Assembly: GCA_009923895.1 (NCBI GenBank)
Contig: RFSP01000007.1
Coordinates: 1 to 19,829 of the forward strand
Direction of reading: 5' to 3'
DNA length: 19,829 nt
Source of the DNA: Betaproteobacteria bacterium
Lineage (GTDB): Bacteria; Pseudomonadota; Gammaproteobacteria; Burkholderiales; Burkholderiaceae_C
Position numbers and translations under genes: made by a program. Shown piece after piece: positions 1-7,533 of the stretch (its first letter is position 1; each line of letters begins with the position of its first letter). Under the pieces are notes generated by a model. That model did not search any database. It was not told the DNA's origin and saw nothing but the letters and a program-made list of their open reading frames with translations.

Positions 1-294
1 ACCTCACGCATGATGGACGCCGCCGAGGCCGAACGTGCGGGCCTCGTGTCTCGGGTGGTGCCGGCTGACAAATTGATGGATGAAGTATTGGCGGCCGCCA
101 CCACCATCTGCCAAATGAGCATGCCCAGTGTCATGATGGCCAAAGAATGCGTCAACCGCGCTTTTGAAGGGCCATTGGCGGATGGCATGTGGTACGAGCG
201 CCGGATGTTCCACGCCCTCTTTGCCACCGAAGATCAAAAAGAAGGCATGGACGCGTTTGTGAACAAGCGCAAACCCGCCTTCAAACACCGCTAG
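1..294 (+). CDS. Enoyl-CoA hydratase/isomerase, C-terminal fragment
   Basis: This is the 3' end of a crotonase-superfamily gene whose start lies before the window. The frame is open from base 1 to a TAG stop at 292-294, giving about 97 residues. The block TSRMMDAAEAERAGLVSRVV is the typical crotonase segment after the active-site core, and the tail (ATEDQKEGM, then AFVNKRKPAF) is the usual ending of short-chain enoyl-CoA hydratases of the PaaF/EchA type. The family hydrates trans-2-enoyl-CoA to 3-hydroxyacyl-CoA in fatty-acid or phenylacetate breakdown in the cytoplasm. The catalytic glutamates are outside the window, so activity and substrate cannot be judged. The ATG at base 10 is internal and is not the true start. 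The gene converges on lysS with a 16-base gap. Confidence 0.88.
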   Translation, partial: TSRMMDAAEAERAGLVSRVVPADKLMDEVLAAATTICQMSMPSVMMAKECVNRAFEGPLADGMWYERRMFHALFATEDQKEGMDAFVNKRKPAFKHR

Positions 295-303
295 AGCGCG
301 CTC
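294..303. repeat. 10-bp palindrome GAGCGCGCTC at a stop codon
   Basis: A perfect 10-base palindrome starts on the last base of the TAG stop of the enoyl-CoA hydratase gene, between it and the convergent lysS gene. The same ten bases occur at 13252-13261 on the TGA stop of the wbpM-like gene, also between converging genes. No T-run follows, so it does not look like an intrinsic terminator. The recurrence may be chance in GC-rich DNA. Confidence 0.3.
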
Positions 304-310
304 GACGCGA

Positions 311-1828
311 TCACCCTTCGCGCCGAAGCGCGGGAAAGAGGATGACGTCCCGGATGCTGGGGCTGTCGGTCAGCAACATCACGAGGCGGTCAATGCCAAT
401 GCCACACCCGCCTGTGGGTGGCATGCCGTATTCCAACGCACGAATGAAGTCCGCGTCGTAATACATGGCTTCTTCGTCGCCGGCCTCTTTGTTCTTGGCT
501 TGCGCGGCAAAGCGAGCTGCCTGGTCCTCGGCGTCATTGAGCTCGGAAAAGCCGTTGGCCACTTCGCGACCGGTGATGAAGAGCTCATAGCGCTCGGTGA
601 TGCTGGGGTCGGCGTCGGAGGCGCGAGCCAAGGGCGAGACCTCTACCGGATAGTCCACGATGAACGTGGGATCCCACAACTTGCTTTCCACGGCCGCCTC
701 GAAGAGACCGAACTGCAATTCGGCCAGCGTCCAGTGCGCGGGAGGCTCTTCGCCCAAGGCTTTGAGCTTTTGATGGAGCACTTGGGCATCGGCCGCTTCG
801 GCCGCTGTGAGGTCGGCATGGGTCACCAGGGCTTGAGTCACGGTCAGCCTGGCGAAGGGCTTGTCCAGGTCCACGGGACGGCCCGCGTAGCTGAGAGTGG
901 CCGACCCGGTGGCTTGGCGCGCCGCATGCCGCAGCACCGCTTCGGTGAAGTCCATCAGGTCATGATGGTTCCAGTAGGCGGCATAGAACTCCATCATTGT
1001 GAATTCGGGGTTGTGCCGTACCGAGATGCCTTCATTGCGAAAGTTGCGATTGATCTCAAAGACCCGTTCAAAGCCGCCCACCACCAAGCGCTTGAGATAC
1101 AGCTCAGGCGCGATGCGCAAGAACATCTCCTGATCCAGCGCGTTGTGGTGGGTGACAAAGGGTTTGGCATTGGCACCGCCCGGGATGGGGTGCAGCATGG
1201 GGGTTTCCACCTCCAAGAATCCATGTTCCACCATGAAATTGCGAATCGAGCTGACCGCCTTGCTGCGCGCAATGAAGCGCGAACGGGCGGACTCGTCCAT
1301 CATGAGGTCCACATAGCGCTGCCGGTATTTCTGCTCCTGGTCGGTCATGCCGTGGAACTTGTCGGGCAGCGGGCGCAGGCTCTTGGTCAGCAGTCGCACG
1401 GACGTGGCTTTGACCGACAGCTCGCCGGTTTTGGTCTTGAACAGAACGCCTTCGCAGGCCAGGATGTCGCCCAAATCCCAGTGCTTGAAGGCCGCCAAGG
1501 CGTCGGGGCCCACCATGTCTTGGGTGACGTAGATCTGGATTCGACCGGTGGCGTCTTGCAAGGTCCCAAAGCAGGCTTTGCCCATGACCCGTTTGAGCAT
1601 CATGCGGCCTGCCACCGCCACGTGCAGGGCCTGGGGTTCCAGCGTCTCGTTGGAGTCCTGGCCGTGGCTGTGATGGAGGGCGGCTGCATGGTGGGTGGGC
1701 TTGAAATCGTTGGGAAAGGCAACGCCCTGGGCCCGAATGGCCGCCAGTTTCTCTCGGCGTTCGGCGATCAGTTGGTTGTCATCGGCCACCGAGGCGGGTT
1801 GCTGCAGGGGGAGGTCTGGCGTGGTCAT
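311..1828 (-). CDS. lysS: Lysyl-tRNA synthetase, class II
   Basis: LysS charges tRNA-Lys with lysine in the cytoplasm. The 505-residue product equals the usual bacterial length. An N-terminal OB-fold anticodon-binding domain (about residues 70-150) is followed by the class II catalytic core. Motif 2 is visible as FRNEGISVRHNPEFTMMEFY around residues 263-282, and motif 3 as GIGIDRLVMLL with its arginine at about residue 481. The frame stays open upstream to about 2356, but that extension is antisense to the wbpB coding region and has no family match. The ATG at 1828 gives the expected start (MTTPDLPLQQ). The gene is divergent from the polysaccharide operon across a 66-base spacer. No frameshift or missing motif is seen. 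Its functional link to the sugar genes is only positional. Confidence 0.97.
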   Translation of the reverse strand: MTTPDLPLQQPASVADDNQLIAERREKLAAIRAQGVAFPNDFKPTHHAAALHHSHGQDSNETLEPQALHVAVAGRMMLKRVMGKACFGTLQDATGRIQIYVTQDMVGPDALAAFKHWDLGDILACEGVLFKTKTGELSVKATSVRLLTKSLRPLPDKFHGMTDQEQKYRQRYVDLMMDESARSRFIARSKAVSSIRNFMVEHGFLEVETPMLHPIPGGANAKPFVTHHNALDQEMFLRIAPELYLKRLVVGGFERVFEINRNFRNEGISVRHNPEFTMMEFYAAYWNHHDLMDFTEAVLRHAARQATGSATLSYAGRPVDLDKPFARLTVTQALVTHADLTAAEAADAQVLHQKLKALGEEPPAHWTLAELQFGLFEAAVESKLWDPTFIVDYPVEVSPLARASDADPSITERYELFITGREVANGFSELNDAEDQAARFAAQAKNKEAGDEEAMYYDADFIRALEYGMPPTGGCGIGIDRLVMLLTDSPSIRDVILFPALRREG

Positions 1829-1851
1829 GGCATTCTTTCGGGCAACCCGCA

Positions 1852-1873
1852 ATTCTATGGCGCCTCCTACAAT
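1852..1873. promoter_or_regulatory. Candidate divergent -10 elements for lysS and the polysaccharide operon
   Basis: The 66-base spacer between lysS and wbpB must hold both promoters unless they lie within the coding regions. On plus, TACAAT at 1868-1873 matches the sigma-70 -10 consensus in 5 of 6 bases and would start RNA about 15 bases before the wbpB ATG. On minus, TAGAAT (1857 to 1852) also matches 5 of 6. Neither has a convincing -35 at 16-18 bases, so this is a weak call. No other spacer inside the operon exceeds 16 bases, so this is the only roomy place for the main operon promoter. Confidence 0.3.
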
Positions 1874-1894
1874 GCGCCCTAGAGCACCCGACCC

Positions 1895-2863
1895 ATGAAA
1901 AACTTCGCACTTATTGGCGCGGCGGGCTACATCGCCCCGCGCCACATGCAGGCCATCAAGGCCACCGGCCACCGCTTGGTGGCTGCACTCGATCCCAGCG
2001 ATTCGGTGGGCATCATTGACAGCCACTTCCCTGAGGCCCATTTCTTTACCGAATTTGAGCGCTTTGACCGGCATGTGGACAAGCTGCGGCGCACCCAGCC
2101 GGGCGAGGCCATTGACTACGTCTCCATCTGTTCGCCCAACTACTTGCACGACTCTCACATGCGGTTTGCGTTGCGCAGCGGCGCCGATGCCATTTGTGAA
2201 AAGCCCCTGGTGCTCAACCCTTGGAACTTGGACGCTTTGCTGGAGATGCAAGAGGCCACCGGCCGGCACATCTCCACCATCTTGCAGCTGCGCGTGCATC
2301 CGGCCATCCAGCAGCTCAGAGACAGCATTGCTGGACAAGCCCGCCCCACCAAGCACGAGGTGGATCTGGCTTACGTGACCTCACGAGGTCGCTGGTACTT
2401 GCAGTCGTGGAAGGCCGATGTGAAGAAGTCCGGAGGCATTGCCACCAACATAGGGGTGCACTTTTTTGACATGCTGCATTTTGTCTTCGGTGAACTTCAG
2501 ATCAATCAGGTTCACCACGTCTCAGACACCAAAGCCGGTGGATTTTTGGAGTACGAACGGGCGCGTGTGAGGTGGTTCTTGTCGATCGACTCCCAAGATG
2601 TGCCAGCGCCCTTGCGCGACAAAGGCCAGCGCACCTTTCGGTCGATCACGGTCGATGGCAGGGAAATTGAGTTTTCTGAAGGGTTCACCGACCTCCACAC
2701 GGTCAGCTATCAACAGATATTGAATGGGCAGGGTTTCGGGCCCGAGCAAAGCCGCAGCGCCATTTCCGCAGTGGCCCACATCCGTTCGGCCACGCCCTTG
2801 GGCTTGGCTGCAGACAGCCATCCCGCCCTGGTGGCAGCTTTGAAGTCGGCGACACCCACGTGA
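1895..2863 (+). CDS. wbpB: UDP-N-acetylglucosaminuronate 3-oxidoreductase, WbpB/WlbA type
   Basis: A Gfo/Idh/MocA-family NAD-dependent oxidoreductase of 322 residues. The WbpB/WlbA family oxidises C3 of UDP-GlcNAcA to a 3-keto sugar, the first committed step to 2,3-diacetamido-2,3-dideoxy-uronic acids in LPS or O-antigen. The N-terminus MKNFALIGAAGYIAPRHM is a Rossmann glycine motif nearly diagnostic for this subfamily. The EKP motif with its conserved lysine lies at 102-104, and TNIGVHFFDMLH at 184-195 carries the conserved Asp/His residues. The C-terminal part (SITVDG, then EFSEGFTDLHT) also fits. It starts the 11-gene operon. No Shine-Dalgarno is evident before the ATG. It overlaps the next gene by 4 bases (GTGA), so the oxidoreductase and acetyltransferase are translationally coupled. 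The UDP-GlcNAc 6-dehydrogenase that makes its substrate is not in the window. Confidence 0.93.
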   Translation: MKNFALIGAAGYIAPRHMQAIKATGHRLVAALDPSDSVGIIDSHFPEAHFFTEFERFDRHVDKLRRTQPGEAIDYVSICSPNYLHDSHMRFALRSGADAICEKPLVLNPWNLDALLEMQEATGRHISTILQLRVHPAIQQLRDSIAGQARPTKHEVDLAYVTSRGRWYLQSWKADVKKSGGIATNIGVHFFDMLHFVFGELQINQVHHVSDTKAGGFLEYERARVRWFLSIDSQDVPAPLRDKGQRTFRSITVDGREIEFSEGFTDLHTVSYQQILNGQGFGPEQSRSAISAVAHIRSATPLGLAADSHPALVAALKSATPT

Positions 2864-3447
2864 TTCACCCCTCAGCCATCATCGATCCGGGAGCGCAGAT
2901 TGGCGAAGGCACCCGCGTGTGGCACTTCAGCCATGTGTGCGCGGGCGCGAAGATCGGGCGAGATTGCTCCTTGGGACAAAACGTTTTTGTGGCCCATGAC
3001 GTGGTGATTGGCCACCGGGTGAAGATTCAAAACAACGTCTCGGTCTACGACGCGGTGCGGCTGGACGACGATGTGTTTTGCGGACCGAGTGTGGTGTTTA
3101 CCAATGTGATCAATCCACGGGCTGCCGTGCAGCGCAAGCACGAATACCAACCCACGTGGATTCAAAGGGGGGCGACGCTGGGGGCCAATTGCACCGTGGT
3201 GTGTGGGGTCACGGTGGGCGAATATGCCTTTGTGGGTGCAGGAGCGGTGGTGACCCACAATGTCTCGCCCTATGCCCTGGTGGTGGGTGTGCCTGCGCGC
3301 CAGGTGGGCTGGATGAGCCAGCACGGAGAGCGGCTGGCCCTGCCCAACGCGGCGCCGCCCGGCCAAATTCTGGAGGCTGCGTGTCCGGCCACGGGCCAAA
3401 GATATCGGCTTGAAGCCGATCACCTTCAAGCCATTTCTCCGCCCTGA
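2860..3447 (+). CDS. wbpD: UDP-2-acetamido-3-amino-2,3-dideoxy-glucuronate N-acetyltransferase, WbpD/WlbB type
   Basis: A left-handed beta-helix acetyltransferase of 195 residues. The WbpD/WlbB family uses acetyl-CoA to acetylate the 3-amino group made by WbpE, giving UDP-2,3-diacetamido-2,3-dideoxy-glucuronate. The protein opens with MIHPSAIIDPGAQIGEGTRV, continues with hexapeptide repeats through about residue 150, and contains the typical block VVFTNVINPRA near residue 80. A short C-terminal region with a CPATGQRY segment also fits this subfamily. The start is GTG inside the GTGA overlap with wbpB; no other start in the frame would keep the first hexapeptide repeats. The stop is six bases before wbpE. 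The wbpB-wbpD-wbpE order matches the first three genes of the Bordetella wlb/bpl locus (from family knowledge), which strengthens the assignment. Confidence 0.92.
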   Translation: MIHPSAIIDPGAQIGEGTRVWHFSHVCAGAKIGRDCSLGQNVFVAHDVVIGHRVKIQNNVSVYDAVRLDDDVFCGPSVVFTNVINPRAAVQRKHEYQPTWIQRGATLGANCTVVCGVTVGEYAFVGAGAVVTHNVSPYALVVGVPARQVGWMSQHGERLALPNAAPPGQILEAACPATGQRYRLEADHLQAISPP

Positions 3448-3453
3448 GCCGCC

Positions 3454-4557
3454 ATGGAATTCACCGACCTGAAGTCTCAGTACGCGGCCCTCAAAGGGGA
3501 GATTGATGCGCGGATTCAGCGCGTGCTGGACCACGGTCAGTACATCATGGGGCCGGAGGTGGCCGAACTCGAGTCCGCCCTGGCCCAGTGGGTGGGTGTC
3601 AAGCACTGCATCACGGTGTCCAGCGGCACCGAGGCCTTGCTCATCGCCCTCATGTCCTTGGACCTGAAACCCGGCGAAGAGGTCATCACCAGCCCCTTCA
3701 CCTTCGCAGCCACGGCCGAGGTGGTGGTCCTGCTGGGCGGACGTCCGGTGTTTGTGGACATTGAGCCCGACACCTGCAATATCGATGTCCGTCAGGTGGA
3801 GGCCGCCATCACGCCGCGGACCCGAGCCATCATGCCCGTGAGCCTCTACGGACAGGTGGCCGACATGGATGACATCCATGCCATCGCGCAGCGTCACCGA
3901 CTGCCGGTCATCGAAGACGCCGCTCAGAGTTTTGGCGCCTCCTACCGCGGCCGTCGCTCCTGTGGCCTGTCCACGTGGGGCTGCACGAGTTTTTTCCCGA
4001 GCAAACCCTTGGGCTGTTACGGTGATGGCGGTGCTTTGTTCACGAACGACGATGCCTTGGCCCAAGCCGCCCGTGAGATCCGGGTGCATGGGCAGTCTGC
4101 CCGTTATACCCATACCCGGTTGGGTGTGGGCGGGCGCATGGACACTTTGCAATGTGCGGTGGTGTTGGGCAAGCTGGGCCGGTTTGAGTGGGAGCTTCAG
4201 CGCCGCCGGGATTTGGGTGCGCGATATGTGCAAGCGCTGCAAGGCGTCCCAGGGCTGAAGACCCTGGCGGTGCGTTCTGACCGAGACTGCGTGTGGGGAC
4301 AGTTCACGGTGTTTTTGGATGAACGAGACCGTGTGCAGTCCCACCTCAAACAGCTGGGGATTCCCACGGCCATCCATTACCCCAAGCCCATGCATCACCA
4401 AGTCGCCTACGCAGCATTTGGGTCTGCACATGATTGCCCCCACAGCGTGAGGGCAGGCCAGACGGTTCTGAGTCTGCCAATGAGCGCAGACTTGACTTCA
4501 GAAGATCAAGACCGCGTGGTGAGCGCTTTGCGGCAGGCACTGGCCTCGCGGGGTTGA
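3454..4557 (+). CDS. wbpE: UDP-3-keto-GlcNAcA aminotransferase, WbpE/WlbC type (DegT/DnrJ/EryC1)
   Basis: A PLP-dependent sugar aminotransferase of 367 residues. WbpE/WlbC transfers an amino group, usually from glutamate, to C3 of the keto sugar made by WbpB. Visible features are MEFTDLKSQY at the N-terminus, SSGTEA at 56-61 (phosphate binding), VIEDAAQSFGA with the ring-contacting Asp155, and the PLP lysine Lys184 in FFPSKPLGCYGDGGAL. The segment HGQSARYTHTRLGVGGRMDT is characteristic of the WbpE group. The gene starts six bases after wbpD without an obvious Shine-Dalgarno and ends one base before the flippase ATG. It is paralogous to the second aminotransferase at 9539-10729, and both share blocks such as EVIT, ATAEVV and AITPRTRAI, but active-site surroundings differ enough to expect different substrates. 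Confidence 0.93.
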   Translation: MEFTDLKSQYAALKGEIDARIQRVLDHGQYIMGPEVAELESALAQWVGVKHCITVSSGTEALLIALMSLDLKPGEEVITSPFTFAATAEVVVLLGGRPVFVDIEPDTCNIDVRQVEAAITPRTRAIMPVSLYGQVADMDDIHAIAQRHRLPVIEDAAQSFGASYRGRRSCGLSTWGCTSFFPSKPLGCYGDGGALFTNDDALAQAAREIRVHGQSARYTHTRLGVGGRMDTLQCAVVLGKLGRFEWELQRRRDLGARYVQALQGVPGLKTLAVRSDRDCVWGQFTVFLDERDRVQSHLKQLGIPTAIHYPKPMHHQVAYAAFGSAHDCPHSVRAGQTVLSLPMSADLTSEDQDRVVSALRQALASRG

Positions 4558-4558
4558 C

Positions 4559-5815
4559 ATGCGCGACGGGTTTGTGCGCGCCACCTTGACCTTGCTGGCG
4601 GGCGGTGCGTTGGCGCAAGCCATCCCACTGGCTCTGGGGCCGTGGCTGTCACGTTTGTATTCGCCTGAATCCTGGGGCACCTTTGCCACCTTCATGGCCA
4701 TAGCGACCAACGTGGCCGTGGTGGCCTGCGGCCGTTTTGAAATGGCATTGCCGCTGGCAAGAGACGAGGCGCAGGCCAAGGGTCTGATGGCCTTGAGTGT
4801 GCGATTGATGCTTATGGTGGCCGCAGCGGCTTTCGTCTTGGGCCTGTTCCTGGCACAAACCCCCTTGGCGGATCAGGCCCTGGTCCTGCCCTTGGCCGTG
4901 GTGGCCTTGGCCAGCGCCTCTTGTTTGACCTTGTGGGCCACGCGTGCCCAGCGCTTTCGCTCGCTGGCCGTGGGGCGTTTGGTGCAGTACGGCGGCGCCG
5001 CAGTGGTCCAGGTGGTGTTGGGCTTGGCAGGTGTGGGTGTGATGGGTTTGGTGGCGGGGCCTATCGTGGCGGCGGCCTTGGCTTGTGTGTGGCTGTGTGT
5101 GCCGCCGCCCAGTGGCGGTTGGGCTTCTGTATGGCAAGTGCCTTGGGCCCAGTGTCAGCGGCTGGCGCGTGAGTACAAGGAGTTTCCCCTCTTCAATACC
5201 CCCCATGCGTTTGCCGGGGCCTTGCAAGACACGTTGACCGTGGCGTTGCTGATGGCTTGGTCCGGCGACGCTGCAGCCGGTTTTTGGGGCCTGGCCATTC
5301 GCTATCTCAAGGCCCCTGCCACCTTGATTGGCAGCGCGGTCTCCCAGGTGCTTTACCCTCAACTGGCGCATGCCACGCCTGACCAGGCGCAACGTGCCGT
5401 CAGGCGGACCATGGCGGCTTTGGCCGGATTGGCCGCTCCATTGGTGCTCGGACTCATGTGGGTGGGTCCAGAGTTGTTTGCCTGGGCCTTCGGCGAACGC
5501 TGGCGAGAAGCGGGACGCTTGGCGGTGGCCCTGGCCCCGTACATTGGCATGCACTTCATCGCCTCCCCATTGGCGGTGGTCACCCTGGCGGGCGAGGCAC
5601 AGGCCTGGGCGCTCAAGGTGGCCGTCGTGGGACAGGCCGTATTTCTAAGCGCCCTGGCTGTGGGATTGTGGTGGGGAGGACTCATCGCCGCAGGATGGTG
5701 CGTGTCGGCTGCAATGGTGGTCTACTTCGGCCTGTACTTTCGGGCCCTGTCGCAATGGACGCGATGGCCTGAGAGGCGTTGGACCCCCACGGAACCCTCC
5801 CGCCTGATCGATTGA
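4559..5815 (+). CDS. Polysaccharide flippase, Wzx-type (MOP superfamily)
   Basis: A 418-residue, very hydrophobic inner-membrane protein with roughly ten to twelve predicted membrane segments spread over its length. The N-terminal stretch (LSRLYSPESWGTFATFMAIA near 35-55) is typical of Polysacc_synt / O-antigen exporter proteins. A central conserved piece with EYKEFPLFNTPHA near 205-217 and a C-terminal SPLAVV segment also match LPS-biosynthesis flippases. The family moves undecaprenyl-diphosphate-linked oligosaccharide from the cytoplasmic to the periplasmic face. Its place among nucleotide-sugar and glycosyltransferase genes supports the role. The ATG lies one base after the wbpE stop (TGACATG), so coupled translation is likely. 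No Wzy-type polymerase is adjacent, so the exported unit may be a single repeat or be polymerised by a protein encoded elsewhere. Substrate cannot be read from the sequence. Confidence 0.85.
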   Translation: MRDGFVRATLTLLAGGALAQAIPLALGPWLSRLYSPESWGTFATFMAIATNVAVVACGRFEMALPLARDEAQAKGLMALSVRLMLMVAAAAFVLGLFLAQTPLADQALVLPLAVVALASASCLTLWATRAQRFRSLAVGRLVQYGGAAVVQVVLGLAGVGVMGLVAGPIVAAALACVWLCVPPPSGGWASVWQVPWAQCQRLAREYKEFPLFNTPHAFAGALQDTLTVALLMAWSGDAAAGFWGLAIRYLKAPATLIGSAVSQVLYPQLAHATPDQAQRAVRRTMAALAGLAAPLVLGLMWVGPELFAWAFGERWREAGRLAVALAPYIGMHFIASPLAVVTLAGEAQAWALKVAVVGQAVFLSALAVGLWWGGLIAAGWCVSAAMVVYFGLYFRALSQWTRWPERRWTPTEPSRLID

Positions 5816-5825
5816 CGGAGACTGT

Positions 5826-6434
5826 GTGCCCATGAGAGCCTGGATCAACCGCCTGCGACGTGCCCTGTGGCGACAGCTTTGGGGGCGCATGGTGTTTGGC
5901 GAAGTTTCTCAAGGGCAAAGCTTGCCGCACACCAGGATCTCCCCTTTGACGCTGATCGACCACGAGGCGCACTTGGTGCTGGCAGACCACGTCTACATCG
6001 GCCCCTTCAATTGGATCGAAGCCAGCGCCGGCATCCGGCTGGACGAGGGCGTGCAAATCACAAGCCATGTGAGCCTGGTCACGCATGCCTCGCACCGCTC
6101 GGCACGCCTGATGGGCCGGTCGTATGTGGAGCCGCGCTCGGACGCCTCACCGCGCCCGGGTTGGGTGGCCGGCCCGATCCACATTGGTGCCTACAGTTTC
6201 ATCGGGCCGCACAGCGTCATCGAGGCCGGCACCCGGTTGGGTCGAGGGACTTTGGTTTGTGCCGGCAGTGTCGTGCGAGGCGAGTTTGCAGACTTTGCGG
6301 TCTTGGCAGGGCAGCCTGCGCGCGTGATTGGCGATACGCGAACGACTGACGAGCGCCTGTTGCAATTGCATCCCGAGGCCCGTACCACCTATGAGGCTTG
6401 GGCGGGCTCAAAGCCTCCCGACCCTTCAACATGA
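5826..6434 (+). CDS. Hexapeptide-repeat acyltransferase (left-handed beta-helix, WbbJ/WcaF-like)
   Basis: A 202-residue protein with isoleucine-rich hexapeptide repeats in two blocks (about 50-75 and 115-165), separated by a loop containing THASH, whose histidine is the likely catalytic base. The end (LAGQPARVIGD) is the usual closing strand of sugar O-acetyltransferases such as WbbJ, WcaF and maltose acetyltransferase. It probably transfers an acetyl group from acetyl-CoA to a sugar of the growing unit; O- versus N-acetylation cannot be decided. It has no N-terminal Rossmann domain like PglD, so it is not a standard 4-amino-sugar acetyltransferase. GGAG at 5817-5820 is a good ribosome site five bases before the GTG at 5826 and eleven before an in-frame ATG at 5832; either could be the start. 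It lies ten bases after the flippase. Confidence 0.82.
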   Translation: MPMRAWINRLRRALWRQLWGRMVFGEVSQGQSLPHTRISPLTLIDHEAHLVLADHVYIGPFNWIEASAGIRLDEGVQITSHVSLVTHASHRSARLMGRSYVEPRSDASPRPGWVAGPIHIGAYSFIGPHSVIEAGTRLGRGTLVCAGSVVRGEFADFAVLAGQPARVIGDTRTTDERLLQLHPEARTTYEAWAGSKPPDPST

Positions 6435-6454
6435 AGCGTGGGTCTGCCTCATGA
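6431..6454 (+). other. Seven-codon mini-ORF coupled to both neighbours
   Basis: ATG at 6431 overlaps the acyltransferase stop (ATGA, stop 6432-6434). The frame encodes MKRGSAS and ends with TGA at 6452-6454, which in turn overlaps the ATG of the first glycosyltransferase at 6451 (again ATGA). It could pass ribosomes by reinitiation across what would otherwise be a 16-base gap without a Shine-Dalgarno. ATGA is common by chance, and no evidence shows that the peptide is made. Confidence 0.3.
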
Positions 6455-7533
6455 GACTGGTGCTTTTGGGGGATGCACAAAGCCCGCATCTCTTGAAGTG
6501 GGCGAGGGCGTTGGCGCCTCGCTTGGAGCTGTGGGCTGCGTCCAGCCGAGGCTTCCTGCCTGAATTTGATGATGTGATTCCCCCGTCGAGACGCTTGGCC
6601 TTGCAGACCTCGCCGAGATTTGAAGGGGGCAATGCTGCATTGCTGCGCTGCTTGCCCAGACTGGTGGCCTGGTTGCGACCCATCCAAGCCGATTGGCTGC
6701 ACGCCCATTACTTGACGTCTCACGGCACCTTGGCGTGGCTGGCCCAGCGTTTGGGCGTGCGGGCCCGATTGGTGGGGTCGGCCTGGGGGTCCGACATCTT
6801 GGTCACCCCGCAACGGGGCGCACCTTGGCGTTGGTTGACCCGCCGCGTGCTGGCTGCTTGCGAACTCACCACCAGTGACTCCCTCTTCATGGCCGATCGC
6901 ATGCGCGAACTCGGCGCACGTGAGGTGATGGTGTTTCCTTTTGGGCTGGAAGCCCTGCCCACAGTCACCGACCCCAAAGAGGATGGGCTCTTTTTTGCCA
7001 ACCGGGGCCTGGAAGACATCTACAACCCCTTTCGGGTGCTGGACGTGTTTGCGCACCTTTCACAAGGCTGGCCGCAGGCGCGCTTGGTGGTGGCGCATGA
7101 GGGGGCGTTGAGAGTGCCCATGGAGGAAAAGGTGCGGGCCATGGGCCTGTCAGACCGCGTGCGGTTTACGGGGCGGCTGGACGCCGTGTCGCAGTCCACG
7201 CTGTATGGCCGCGCTCGGTGGTATCTGAGCTTGCCGCGCAGCGACTCGGTGTCGGTGTCGGTCTTGGAGGCCATGGCCCACGGATGCATTCCCCTGTTGT
7301 CGGACCTGCCGGCCAACCGAGAGCTGGTCACCCATGGTGAAAACGGCTGGATCTTGGCCGAAGGGGCCTCACCCAGCATGGATGAATTGAAGCCGTTGGC
7401 GGCCAGAGGCGATGTCGTGGGCCTATACAACCGACAATGGGTGGGTGAACACGCCTTGTTCCCACAGGCTGTGGATCAATTTGTGCAGCGCTTGGTGCAG
7501 CTGCAATCGGGCGGTTCGATCCCGCCCAGATGA
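6451..7533 (+). CDS. Glycosyltransferase, GT4-type
   Basis: A 360-residue GT-B fold enzyme. The N-terminal half has an HAHYLTSHG segment (85-92) and GSAWGSDIL (109-117), both typical of retaining GT4 acceptors' domains. The C-terminal half carries RVRFTGRLD (236-243) and the nucleotide-sugar motif PRSDSVSVSVLEAMAHGCIP with glutamate at 273, followed by SDLPANRELV. It would add one sugar from a UDP-sugar to the lipid-linked intermediate on the cytoplasmic side. Donor and linkage cannot be read. The frame is open upstream to 6328, inside the acyltransferase, but MRLVLLGDAQSPHLLKWARA is the expected first strand, so 6451 is chosen. No Shine-Dalgarno is clear; coupling through the mini-ORF at 6431-6454 is possible. 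It overlaps the next glycosyltransferase by four bases (ATGA). Confidence 0.9.
   Translation: MRLVLLGDAQSPHLLKWARALAPRLELWAASSRGFLPEFDDVIPPSRRLALQTSPRFEGGNAALLRCLPRLVAWLRPIQADWLHAHYLTSHGTLAWLAQRLGVRARLVGSAWGSDILVTPQRGAPWRWLTRRVLAACELTTSDSLFMADRMRELGAREVMVFPFGLEALPTVTDPKEDGLFFANRGLEDIYNPFRVLDVFAHLSQGWPQARLVVAHEGALRVPMEEKVRAMGLSDRVRFTGRLDAVSQSTLYGRARWYLSLPRSDSVSVSVLEAMAHGCIPLLSDLPANRELVTHGENGWILAEGASPSMDELKPLAARGDVVGLYNRQWVGEHALFPQAVDQFVQRLVQLQSGGSIPPR

Noticed and set aside
500..1882. A 460-codon open frame on plus, antisense to lysS
   Set aside because: It is the complement of a conserved gene in GC-rich DNA; its translation has no recognisable domain and lysS has all its motifs.
1829..2356. 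Possible N-terminal extension of LysS by 176 residues
   Set aside because: The extension is antisense to wbpB, has no similarity to LysS, and the 505-residue form already has the standard length.
2872..4443. A 523-codon open frame on minus across wbpD and wbpE
   Set aside because: Both plus-strand genes are clear family members in an ordered operon; the antisense product is low in recognisable features and rich in His/Gly, as expected of a shadow.
4649..5554. A 301-codon minus-strand frame inside the flippase
   Set aside because: Its product is dominated by Gln, His, Gly and Arg, typical of the complement of a hydrophobic membrane protein gene.
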